Below are positions 8,664-15,475 of a stretch of DNA of 64,000 nt, piece by piece. Each line of letters opens with the position of its first letter. Positions within the stretch are counted from its first letter, which is position 1. This DNA comes from Paenibacillus silviterrae. Lineage in GTDB: Bacteria; Bacillota; Bacilli; Paenibacillales; NBRC-103111. Under the pieces are notes generated by a model that had not been told where the DNA came from, made no database searches, and saw nothing but the letters and a program-made list of their open reading frames with translations. The stretch is taken from assembly GCF_030167925.1 (NCBI RefSeq), contig NZ_JASKUT010000001.1:3534001-3598000 (forward strand), given 5' to 3'. Both the position numbers and the translations under genes were made by a program.

Positions 8664-11255
8664 ATGTTTTCCGGAACAAGAAAGCTCCTTCTGATTCTAC
8701 TTGTGACCCTGCTTGCTTCTTCCGGGCTTCTCGGCGGCACCGTCTCTTACGCGGAGGAAATATCCAAGCTGGTGCTGAACAAGAACGAGCTCACCATGGA
8801 AGTAGGAGGCACGGCGAGCCTTACGGCTACCGCAGTCTATGTCAGTAACAATACGGAATCGGTCACGATCAAGACGGACTGGAACTCCGGTGACCCGGAC
8901 ATAGCAACCGTGTACGCCGGCTCCGTTACGGCGAAGAAGGAAGGAAAGGCTGTCATTACAGCTACCTATATGGGCAAAACGGTCATTGTGAACGTTACCG
9001 TCACCAAGAAGGTTCGTTCCCTGATTAAGGATAAGCAGAGGATCGACCTGCGTAAAGGTCAGGACGAGCAAATCAAGCTCACGGCCTATTATGACGACGG
9101 CACCTCCGAGGAGGTCACCTCGAAGGCTGAATGGAACATCGACAACGGTCAGGTAGCCACTGTGGTTAACGGCCTGGTGACTGCGCAGGGTGCCGGAACC
9201 GCTATTATTACGGCCAAGTACATCGGTCAAAGCGTATCCATTCCTGTCAGCATCGAAATCGTCAAAAGAGTAGACCCTTCGTTAAGCCGGGTATCCTTGC
9301 TCTTGAACGGCACGGAGACTATCAAGCTTGAAGCTACTTATCCCGACGGCACGAAGGAAGATGTCACCGATCAAGCGGAGTGGGAGTCGGCGGATCCTTC
9401 CATTGCCGATGTATTGAAGGGGACCGTCACAGGCTACGGCCCAGGCCAGACGGAGATTGTGGCCACGTACGGCACCAAGTCGACCACCATCAACGTCGAA
9501 GTCGATCGCGCAATCAAGCTCGGGCTGGACAAGAGCAGCCTACTCCTGGACAAGGATGCTACGTATCAGGCTAAGCTCACAGCTACCTACAGCAACGACA
9601 GCACGGAGGATATCACCGAAAGAGCCGTTTGGACATCCAGCAATAAAGAGGTGGCTAGTGTAGTAAACGGCCGCATTGTTGCCCACGCTATCGGTGAAGC
9701 GATCATTACCGCCAACTACGGGGACAAAAGCGCATCGCTTCAGGTTGACGTCGAGGTTCCGCGGCGCCTGGAGCTGAACAAGGAAGTCGTCTATTTGCAG
9801 ACAGAGCAATCCGAGCAGCTTACATTAACTGCCACCTATGCCGATGGAACTTCCAAGAATGTAACCGCCTTTGGCGTATGGTCCGTCGATAAGGAACAGA
9901 TCGCCTATGTAGCGAAAGGGAAGGTTACGACCTACCGCGCCGGCGAAGCTACGGTGACAGCCGAGTACGGCGGGAAGACGGTCACCGCCAAAATCGCAGT
10001 CGACATCCCTATCAGCCTGATTGCGAGCAAGAAAGCCGTCAGCTTCCAAAACGGCGGAAGTGAGCAGATCACGCTAAAAGCCATTTATTCGGACGGACGC
10101 GAGACGGACATCACGGATAAGGCCGAATGGACCTCCAGCTCCACCTCCGTCGCCGAGGTAAGCAAAGGGCTGATTACCGGCGTGGGTACAGGGGCTGTCA
10201 CGGTTACGGCCAAGTATGGCACAAGACAAACGACGGTGCAGGTTTCGGTAGGCGTATTGAAAAGCTTGACCAGTACGGCGGAAAGCAATCTCTCCTTGAA
10301 AAAGGGAGCCAAGCAAACGCTGGAGGTAACCGCGGCTTATGTAGACGGGACGACCAAGACAGTTACGAACGAAGCGACATGGGCGAGCTCCGACACGAAA
10401 GTCGTGAAGGTCGATGCGGGTGTTGTTACGGCATTAACCTCGGGTAAGGCTAACGTGACGGCTGAATTTGACGGTAAAACGTTAACCTTCGAGATTCGTG
10501 TCGATTTGGCCGATAAGCTCATGGCGACTCCTTCCTACGTTTCGATCGATTTGGGAGAGAGGAAGCAGCTCAAGCTGGAGGCTAAGGATGGTACAGGTCA
10601 AACCATCGATGTGACCGGTGAAGCGGAGTGGACCTCCAATAATCTTCAGGTTGCCGAAGTTAGCGGCGGTCTCGTCATCCCTGTCGCGCGCGGCAAAGTG
10701 AACGTCACCGCCAAGTACGGCGGCCAAACGGTCACCATTCCCGTTGAAATCGGCGTTGTGGATGTGCTGGAAATCAATAAGAAATATGCCGTTATGCGCA
10801 CCGGCCAGACGCTGCAGCTCGAGCTGCTGGCGACCCTGACCGACGGAAGCAAGAAGGATCTTGCCTCCTCGGCTCAATGGAAATCCAGCGCTTATAAGAT
10901 AGCCGACGTATCGAACGGAATGATCACCGCCGTAAGCTCAGGCAAAGCTACCATCACCGCTACGTTCGGAGGCAAGACCGTATCGATCCCGGTAGAGATC
11001 GACGTACTGAAGTACTTAAAGACTGACGTTGTCACCTTAACTATGGAGACAGGGAAAACCGCCGAGGTAAAGGCGACGGCTACCTTCTCCGATCAAACGG
11101 AGGCCGACGTTTCGATCGACGGCTTATGGAGTACCTCGAACATTCGGGTTGTCGACGTGAAGGACGGGATCTTAAAGGCAACGGGGAAAGGCACGGCTAC
11201 GGTTACCATATCGTACGCCGGCAAGAAGACGAGCGTTTATGTGACAGTGAAATAA
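8664..11255 (+). CDS. Secreted protein of about ten tandem bacterial Ig-like (Big_2) domains
   Basis: This 863-residue secreted protein consists of a signal peptide (about residues 1-30, cleavage near VSYA-EE) followed by about ten Ig-like repeats of roughly 83 residues. Each repeat has the pattern L-x-L-x-x-G-x-x-x-x-L-x-A-T-Y-x-D-G-T, then VTxxAxWxSSxxxVAxVxxGxVTAxxxGxATVTAxYGGKTVTxxVxV. These Big_2-type folds form rods at the cell surface or spore coat. There is no sortase motif, SLH domain or membrane anchor, so the protein may be released or held through partners. The ATG at 8664 follows AAAGGTGAT with a long gap of about 12 nt. It is flanked by terminators on both sides and is a single-gene unit. 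No enzymatic domain is seen. Confidence 0.88.
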   Translation: MFSGTRKLLLILLVTLLASSGLLGGTVSYAEEISKLVLNKNELTMEVGGTASLTATAVYVSNNTESVTIKTDWNSGDPDIATVYAGSVTAKKEGKAVITATYMGKTVIVNVTVTKKVRSLIKDKQRIDLRKGQDEQIKLTAYYDDGTSEEVTSKAEWNIDNGQVATVVNGLVTAQGAGTAIITAKYIGQSVSIPVSIEIVKRVDPSLSRVSLLLNGTETIKLEATYPDGTKEDVTDQAEWESADPSIADVLKGTVTGYGPGQTEIVATYGTKSTTINVEVDRAIKLGLDKSSLLLDKDATYQAKLTATYSNDSTEDITERAVWTSSNKEVASVVNGRIVAHAIGEAIITANYGDKSASLQVDVEVPRRLELNKEVVYLQTEQSEQLTLTATYADGTSKNVTAFGVWSVDKEQIAYVAKGKVTTYRAGEATVTAEYGGKTVTAKIAVDIPISLIASKKAVSFQNGGSEQITLKAIYSDGRETDITDKAEWTSSSTSVAEVSKGLITGVGTGAVTVTAKYGTRQTTVQVSVGVLKSLTSTAESNLSLKKGAKQTLEVTAAYVDGTTKTVTNEATWASSDTKVVKVDAGVVTALTSGKANVTAEFDGKTLTFEIRVDLADKLMATPSYVSIDLGERKQLKLEAKDGTGQTIDVTGEAEWTSNNLQVAEVSGGLVIPVARGKVNVTAKYGGQTVTIPVEIGVVDVLEINKKYAVMRTGQTLQLELLATLTDGSKKDLASSAQWKSSAYKIADVSNGMITAVSSGKATITATFGGKTVSIPVEIDVLKYLKTDVVTLTMETGKTAEVKATATFSDQTEADVSIDGLWSTSNIRVVDVKDGILKATGKGTATVTISYAGKKTSVYVTVK

Positions 11256-11265
11256 GGCAAAGCAA

Positions 11266-11296
11266 TGGAGCAGGCCCCTGGGGTCTGCTTTTTTCC
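11266..11296 (+). terminator. Terminator of the Ig-repeat gene
   Basis: The arms AGCAGGCCCC and TGGGGTCTGCT pair almost completely and are followed by a run of six Ts. Confidence 0.85.
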
Positions 11297-11369
11297 TTTT
11301 CATGTGTGTATGGGAACTTGGGAACAATAGTCATTGCTCTTATTCCCATATTAGGAAAGTAGGGTATGT

Positions 11370-11942
11370 ATGCCGTCTCTGCAAGATCCGCAAAAAATGG
11401 AGCAAGTGGGTCAATTTTATCGGCGGGTAACGGCCGCCAATAAAGATTTTATACAATATTGGCAATCGCACACCTTTCTTCACTGGGACTGGTGGACTTC
11501 ATTTGCCCTAACGATCGTTCCTTGGCTGCTGTGGATCCGCTATAGGCACAAAAGCAGCACCGCCCGGCTCTTATTCGCCGGCTTTTTTGTCTTGATCGTT
11601 TCCTCCTGGCTGGACTTTATCGGCATCAGTCTAGGTTTATGGTTCTACACGGGCAAGCTTGTCCCCACTATGCCCAGTTATATGCCATGGGATGTAAGTC
11701 TCCTGCCTGTCGGCGTTATGCTGCTGATCCAAGCTAAGCCGCGATGGTCTCCCTTGCTGAAGGGATTGATTTTTGCATCCCTATGTGCCTTTGTCGGGGA
11801 GCCGATTTTCATGTGGCTTGGTTTCTATGTCACGATTCATTGGGAAATGTGGTATTCCTTTCCTATCTACCTGATCATTTACCTCCTTGCAGACCGGTTA
11901 AGCCGAGTTCGCAGCTTTGATCCCATTCAATCATACAGATGA
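11370..11942 (+). CDS. CBO0543 family small membrane protein
   Basis: This 190-residue protein resembles the CBO0543 family of Bacillota membrane proteins of unknown function. After a hydrophilic N-terminus containing the HWDWWTSFALTIVPWLLW segment it has about five hydrophobic helices. The conserved middle is WLDFIGISLGLWFYTGKLVPTMPSYMPWD. The ATG at 11370 is preceded by AAAGTAGGG. It is flanked by terminators and is monocistronic. The family's role is not established, though many members sit near sporulation or envelope genes. Confidence 0.75.
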   Translation: MPSLQDPQKMEQVGQFYRRVTAANKDFIQYWQSHTFLHWDWWTSFALTIVPWLLWIRYRHKSSTARLLFAGFFVLIVSSWLDFIGISLGLWFYTGKLVPTMPSYMPWDVSLLPVGVMLLIQAKPRWSPLLKGLIFASLCAFVGEPIFMWLGFYVTIHWEMWYSFPIYLIIYLLADRLSRVRSFDPIQSYR

Positions 11943-11974
11943 TACAGCGCTTGTCGCTCATAAGAGCTTACAAT

Positions 11975-12005
11975 AACAGCCCGGGATACAGGTTCCCGGG
12001 CTGTT
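11975..12005. terminator. Bidirectional terminator between convergent genes
   Basis: A perfect 12-bp stem (AACAGCCCGGGA and complement) with a 7-nt loop lies between the CBO0543 gene on the plus strand and the macrolide phosphotransferase gene on the minus strand. The flanking T-runs are short. Confidence 0.75.
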
Positions 12006-12015
12006 GCTGTTATTA

Positions 12016-12966
12016 TTACGCCTCTGCCGGAGCCGGGAGCTCTTCTCCCTGCTCATTCACACCCAGTGCGTGTCTGGCCATGACTTTATATTCTTCCAGC
12101 CCGGACTTCAAAGCAAATAAGCCGATGAGTACGGGATAGGCGGCCAGTCTTTCCACAATATGCTCGTGCATTCGCGGCCATACGCGGCCCCCTGCCTTCT
12201 CGTACCGAACCAGCAGATCCGCCAATCCTTCGTTTCCGAACAAGGCATAGTAGTTCGTAAAGTCCGCAGCCGGATCTGCGACCTCCCCTTCGGTCCAATC
12301 CAATAGCCCGGTTACCTTGCCCTCGGCATTGACAAGAATATGTCCCGGATGAAGATCGCCATGTACGAGGCCCGTGTAAGGCGGCCAGTACGTCTCATCG
12401 GCCAGCCACTGCTGCCAGCGGTCCCATAAGACTCGGGAGACTCCGAAGGCATGCCGGATATCGTTCATTTGCTCCGCCATTGCAGCTCGCACCTCAGCCG
12501 GCTCCTTCACACGTACTCCGTCCCGTAGAGCTTCGTCGGAACGGATCCCATGCAATGCCGCCAGAGCTTCGGCCAAGGACTGGATGAAGGCTTCGGGGAT
12601 GGCTTGCGGGTCCATATGCCAATCGTAGCTCTTGGTTTCCATGTTGATGGTAGCCATTGGAGTTCCTTCGAGCATGCGGTAAGCGATCAGCTCCTGCGTA
12701 TGAACCTCCCAGCTCGGCACGGATACCGGCAGCCGGCCGGCTGCAAGGCGCAGCACGTTCCGCTCGTAGGCCGCCGATTCGATAACATCCTCTCGACGGG
12801 GCGAGCGAAGCACCCAGCGAGCGCCTTCCTTGCCGTTCGCAAAGACGGCAAAGAAATCCAAGCCGGATTCATTGCTCATGGCTGTAGAAGGCTCCACTTC
12901 AATACCGTGATTCCGGGCCAGTTCGAGTATATGCTGTACTGAATTCGTTTGATGGTTAATCGTCAT
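12016..12966 (-). CDS. mph: Macrolide 2'-phosphotransferase
   Basis: This 316-residue kinase of the aminoglycoside/macrolide phosphotransferase fold matches the Mph family, which inactivates 14- to 16-membered macrolides by GTP-dependent phosphorylation of the desosamine 2'-OH. Family hallmarks are SNESGLDF, WVLRSPRREDV, ELIAYRMLEGTP, the catalytic loop VHGDLHPGHIL (Asp204, His209) and the metal-binding GLLDWTEG (Asp223), then the closing motif YPVLIGLFALKSGLEEY. Similar chromosomal enzymes are known from Paenibacillus (MphI). The frame can open at a TTG at 12972, but the ATG at 12966 is 8 nt after GAGGTG and is preferred. Upstream lie a leader peptide and a hairpin (12984-13050) that look like a drug-responsive attenuator. 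Confidence 0.92.
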   Translation of the reverse strand: MTINHQTNSVQHILELARNHGIEVEPSTAMSNESGLDFFAVFANGKEGARWVLRSPRREDVIESAAYERNVLRLAAGRLPVSVPSWEVHTQELIAYRMLEGTPMATINMETKSYDWHMDPQAIPEAFIQSLAEALAALHGIRSDEALRDGVRVKEPAEVRAAMAEQMNDIRHAFGVSRVLWDRWQQWLADETYWPPYTGLVHGDLHPGHILVNAEGKVTGLLDWTEGEVADPAADFTNYYALFGNEGLADLLVRYEKAGGRVWPRMHEHIVERLAAYPVLIGLFALKSGLEEYKVMARHALGVNEQGEELPAPAEA

Positions 12967-12983
12967 CACCAATACACCTCATC

Positions 12984-13030
12984 CATTCGTTTATTGTTAT
13001 AATGGTTGCTTATCCTAACGTAAACGAATG
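12984..13030 (-). promoter_or_regulatory. Predicted attenuator hairpin in the mph leader
   Basis: On the mRNA, CATTCGTTTA (13030-13021) and TAAACGAATG (12993-12984) form a perfect 10-bp stem with a 27-nt loop. The first arm lies inside the leader peptide codons Tyr-Ile-Arg-Leu. The second arm ends 3 nt before the GAGGTG ribosome site (12980-12975) of mph. A ribosome stalled at the leader's Arg codons would cover the first arm and free the mph start region. Confidence 0.65.
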
Positions 13031-13050
13031 TACCCGATCCCCATCGTCAT
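13015..13050 (-). CDS. Macrolide-responsive leader peptide of mph (MTMGIGYIRLR)
   Basis: A short ORF of 11 codons starts at ATG 13050 and ends at TAG 13017-13015. A strong AGGAGG (13059-13054) precedes it. The second ATG at 13044 has the better spacing (9 nt) and would give a 9-residue peptide. The peptide ends in Arg-Leu-Arg directly before the stop. Arg/Lys-X-Arg/Lys is the established motif at which ribosomes arrest with a bound macrolide, as in the ErmDL and MefA leader peptides. Its last codons form one arm of the hairpin in front of mph. It is too short for standard gene callers. The motif and geometry are seen directly; the stalling function is inferred. Confidence 0.75.
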   Translation of the reverse strand: MTMGIGYIRLR

Positions 13051-13078
13051 GTACCTCCTAAATGTATCCTGCAGCGTT

Positions 13079-13108
13079 ATGATAATCCAATTGCTTAAGG
13101 GGTCACAA
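13079..13108 (-). promoter_or_regulatory. Promoter of the mph leader transcript
   Basis: The -35 TTGTGA (13108-13103) and -10 TATCAT (13084-13079) are 18 nt apart. Transcription would begin near 13072, about 22 nt before the leader start codon. Confidence 0.55.
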
Positions 13109-13247
13109 GGGAGCGTTTATTTATAAAAGGACTTTCCGGCACTCTTTTAAATCCGAAGACAGCTATACCTTTGCAGACGAAAGCGCCTTCCTCCCTGAAC
13201 GGCCTAGTGGTATACTTCCCCTATGAAAGGAAGAAGGGAATGGGTAT

Positions 13248-13808
13248 ATGACCTTATTTTACTATATGGCTTCAACCAAAGAACTCCCCACCGGCTCCTT
13301 CGGCCAGAAGAAAACGACAATGAAGCTGATCGATTATTTAACCGACATCAATCCTTCCGCTAAAGAACAGGTCTCCATGCAAGCCTTGCTGGAGAAACAC
13401 TCCCCTCAAGATCTCCATATCGATATTTATGAAACGGAAGAGGATGCGGCGGGTTTATATGTTACTGGTCCGATGCAGGGCCAAGATACCTACAGCGTCT
13501 TCCGATTTCCTCTCGTGTACCAGGTCAATCCTGAGGGAGGAGCCTTCCGCGTCAGTCTGGACATGCGAGAGCAATATCCCGACTCCTACCGGAATGCAAG
13601 GAAATGTGTATCCGAGCTATTCAGCTATTTGTACCGGAATATGGAGCCTGGTGAGGAGGTCGAGCTTTACTCCTGCTGGGCGCATGGAAGCGAGCGCTTC
13701 CTGGAGCCGCGGCGTAAAGAGCTGGACCTTATGATTGATCTGACAACGTTCCGAGTAGAGGATGAGTTCCATTGGGAGGAACGGCAGTATATTGTTGTGC
13801 GCAGATAG
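13248..13808 (+). CDS. Hypothetical protein
   Basis: I do not recognise this 186-residue protein. It is soluble, acidic and lacks a signal peptide or membrane helix. Features include an N-terminal YYMASTKELPTGSFGQKK stretch, a central YVTGPMQGQDTYSVFRFPLVYQ, and YSCWAHGSERFLEPRRKELDL near residue 145. The ATG at 13248 follows GGAAGAAGGGA at plausible spacing. An in-frame ATG at codon 25 is a possible alternative start. It is a single gene between the mph leader promoter and a bidirectional terminator. Codon use matches its neighbours, so it is probably a real gene. Confidence 0.75.
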   Translation: MTLFYYMASTKELPTGSFGQKKTTMKLIDYLTDINPSAKEQVSMQALLEKHSPQDLHIDIYETEEDAAGLYVTGPMQGQDTYSVFRFPLVYQVNPEGGAFRVSLDMREQYPDSYRNARKCVSELFSYLYRNMEPGEEVELYSCWAHGSERFLEPRRKELDLMIDLTTFRVEDEFHWEERQYIVVRR

Positions 13809-13826
13809 GGCTAAGTAATGCTGCGA

Positions 13827-13861
13827 AAAGACCGCCGAAGCTTCAACGCTTGCGGCGGTCC
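13827..13861. terminator. Bidirectional terminator between convergent genes
   Basis: GACCGCCG and CGGCGGTC pair, with a further AAGC/GCTT inner stem. On the minus strand it is followed by TTTTCGC, serving the VOC gene at 13903-14319. Confidence 0.75.
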
Positions 13862-13902
13862 ATTCACTATTGGAACTCGCGGGTCTTGTAGAACACCTCC
13901 GT

Positions 13903-14319
13903 TTATTGCGGAGGCACCGCGCTGGGGTCCATATACACCACTTCCCACAAGTGGCCGTCAATATCCTGGAAGCTTCCATAATACATGAAGCCTTGATCCT
14001 GTGATTCGTTCGAAGGCTTCCCGCCCGCTTCAATCGCCTTATTCACGATCTCGTCAACCTGCTCTTTGCTGTCGGCGGAGATGGCCAGAATCACCTCGGT
14101 GGACCGGCCCGCATCGACAATGGACTTCTTCGTGAAGGTCTGGAAAAATTCCTCGCTAAGCAGCATCGAAAAAATATTGTCCCCAATGACCAAGCATGCG
14201 GCTTTCTCATCGGTAAATTGAAGATTAAATTCAAAGCCTACCTTCGTATAAAACTCCATCGATTTTTTCACGTCTTTCACGGGCAAATTCACAAAAATTT
14301 GTTTCGTCCGGAATGCCAT
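13903..14319 (-). CDS. VOC (glyoxalase/bleomycin-resistance) family protein
   Basis: This 138-residue protein is a single-domain vicinal-oxygen-chelate protein. Two beta-alpha-beta-beta-beta halves are visible: TKQIFVNLPVKDVKKSMEFYTKVGFEFN, and DSKEQVDEIVNKAIEAGGKP followed by MYYGSFQDIDGHLWEVVYMDP. The latter motif resembles the lactoylglutathione-lyase-like subgroup often found beside AHSA1 genes. The ATG at 14319 follows GAGGTGATAGGAA. Its promoter at 14355-14384 shares a GGAATATTCC operator with the arsR operon. That links it to the same regulator as the two SRPBCC proteins. The substrate is unknown. Confidence 0.87.
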   Translation of the reverse strand: MAFRTKQIFVNLPVKDVKKSMEFYTKVGFEFNLQFTDEKAACLVIGDNIFSMLLSEEFFQTFTKKSIVDAGRSTEVILAISADSKEQVDEIVNKAIEAGGKPSNESQDQGFMYYGSFQDIDGHLWEVVYMDPSAVPPQ

Positions 14320-14354
14320 TTCCTATCACCTCATCGTTTATTTTCCACAATCAG

Positions 14355-14384
14355 AATATACCATACAAGGAATATTCCTGTAAA
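14355..14384 (-). promoter_or_regulatory. VOC gene promoter carrying the same GGAATATTCC operator as arsR
   Basis: The -35 TTTACA (14384-14379) and -10 TATATT (14360-14355) are 18 nt apart. The spacer starts with GGAATATTCC (14378-14369) and is identical to the arsR spacer at 16 of 18 positions. Confidence 0.7.
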
Positions 14385-14477
14385 GGTATATTTAAACGAA
14401 AAAATCACCATGCCTCCTATACTCATGAATCGAACTGAACATAGATAAGCATGGCAGCTATAGAAAATATGTTATTT

Positions 14478-14846
14478 TCAATGATTCGACGCAATACGAG
14501 TACAAATGCGCAGCTGATTGCCGTCCGGATCAACGATCGTCATCATTCGAAGCCCTTCCAGGCTCTCATTCGGTGCTTCCGCAATACGGACCTGCGCTTT
14601 CTCCTTCAATTCCTCATACCAGCTATCGACATCCGGAACGAAGAAATGAATCAATCCGCCTACCTGGCAGTCTCCCGCATGCTCGGTCAAATAAAGCGTC
14701 ATGTCATCCCTCGTCAACTGAGCAAAAACAGGGAAGTTCGTTTCGAACCGATGCTCCCAGTCAATATGAAAGCCCATGCCCTCCACATAAATCGGTTTAC
14801 TTCTGGCATAATCGGTTATGCGAAAGGATGGAATCACCCGCTGCAT
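14478..14846 (-). CDS. VOC family (glyoxalase superfamily) protein
   Basis: This 122-residue protein resembles the bleomycin-resistance-type VOC proteins. It begins with MQRVIPSFRITDYARSKPIYVEGMGFHIDWEHRFE, has LTRDDMTLYLTEHAGDC in the middle and ends with the typical GLRMMTIVDPDGNQLRIC. An ATG seven codons upstream (14867) lacks a ribosome site, whereas the ATG at 14846 is preceded by AAGGGGA at 8-9 nt. It is on the same strand as the VOC gene below it and the SRPBCC gene above it. Its role is unknown; drug binding or an enzymatic reaction on a small molecule are both possible. Confidence 0.82.
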   Translation of the reverse strand: MQRVIPSFRITDYARSKPIYVEGMGFHIDWEHRFETNFPVFAQLTRDDMTLYLTEHAGDCQVGGLIHFFVPDVDSWYEELKEKAQVRIAEAPNESLEGLRMMTIVDPDGNQLRICTRIASNH

Positions 14847-14887
14847 TTTCAATTTCCCCTTTTTCATTAAATGGTATGAGCCGGCCC

Positions 14888-15355
14888 TTACCGGTTGACG
14901 TGAAAATCCGGAGCCTTGTCCGCTACAAGATTCAAGACAACGTTATGCTCGAGAAGCGCCTTAAGACCGCAAAGCACCATCGTGTATCCGCCCATTGAAT
15001 CGATGGCTTGTCCCACAATCTCATCCCCTGTACCAATAAACCCTGAGTTCGTAATGGTAACGAAGGTTTCGTTATTCGCGCGCGGAGTAAAAACCCATTC
15101 GATCTCCGTTTGATCCGACGACACAACCAGAATCCGACGGTTCGACTCCAATTGCCTCACGTACACGTCATCTCCTACGCCGTACATCTCCCAATCCCAA
15201 CGAATCTGCTTTCCTTCTTCCAGTCGGCCGCTGCTCTTGGTAAACCAAAACCGGGTCGTTATGGCCGGGTCGACAAAAGCTTCAAACACCTCATTCACGG
15301 GCTTTCTTATCAGCATCTCCGCTTTGACAATCGGCTGCTGTGTCAACATGGTCAT
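14888..15355 (-). CDS. SRPBCC (AHSA1-like) family protein
   Basis: This 155-residue protein has the AHSA1 fold: AEMLIRKPVNEVFEAFVDPAITTRFWFTKSSGRLEEGKQIRWDWEMYGV near the N-terminus, and EWVFTPRANNETFVTITNSGF towards the middle. It differs from the two arsR-linked paralogues, so it is not a recent copy. The ATG at 15355 follows AAGGGAG. It ends 41 bp before the VOC gene at 14478-14846, so the two may be co-transcribed. No ligand can be inferred. Confidence 0.85.
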   Translation of the reverse strand: MTMLTQQPIVKAEMLIRKPVNEVFEAFVDPAITTRFWFTKSSGRLEEGKQIRWDWEMYGVGDDVYVRQLESNRRILVVSSDQTEIEWVFTPRANNETFVTITNSGFIGTGDEIVGQAIDSMGGYTMVLCGLKALLEHNVVLNLVADKAPDFHVNR

Positions 15356-15444
15356 GCTCTGTACTCCCTTCCATCAACAGGATTCCCTCTCATTATAACG
15401 CAAAACCCCCTTTTCCATTTCTTGTATTTTGCTAAACACGCAAA

Positions 15445-15475
15445 AAAGCCCGCCGCGTTTATTTCGCAGCAGGCT
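15445..15475 (-). terminator. Terminator overlapping the end of the MFS gene
   Basis: GCCTGCTGCG pairs with CGCGGCGGGC through two wobble pairs and is followed by TTTTTT on the minus strand. The MFS stop codon lies in the loop. Confidence 0.75.
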
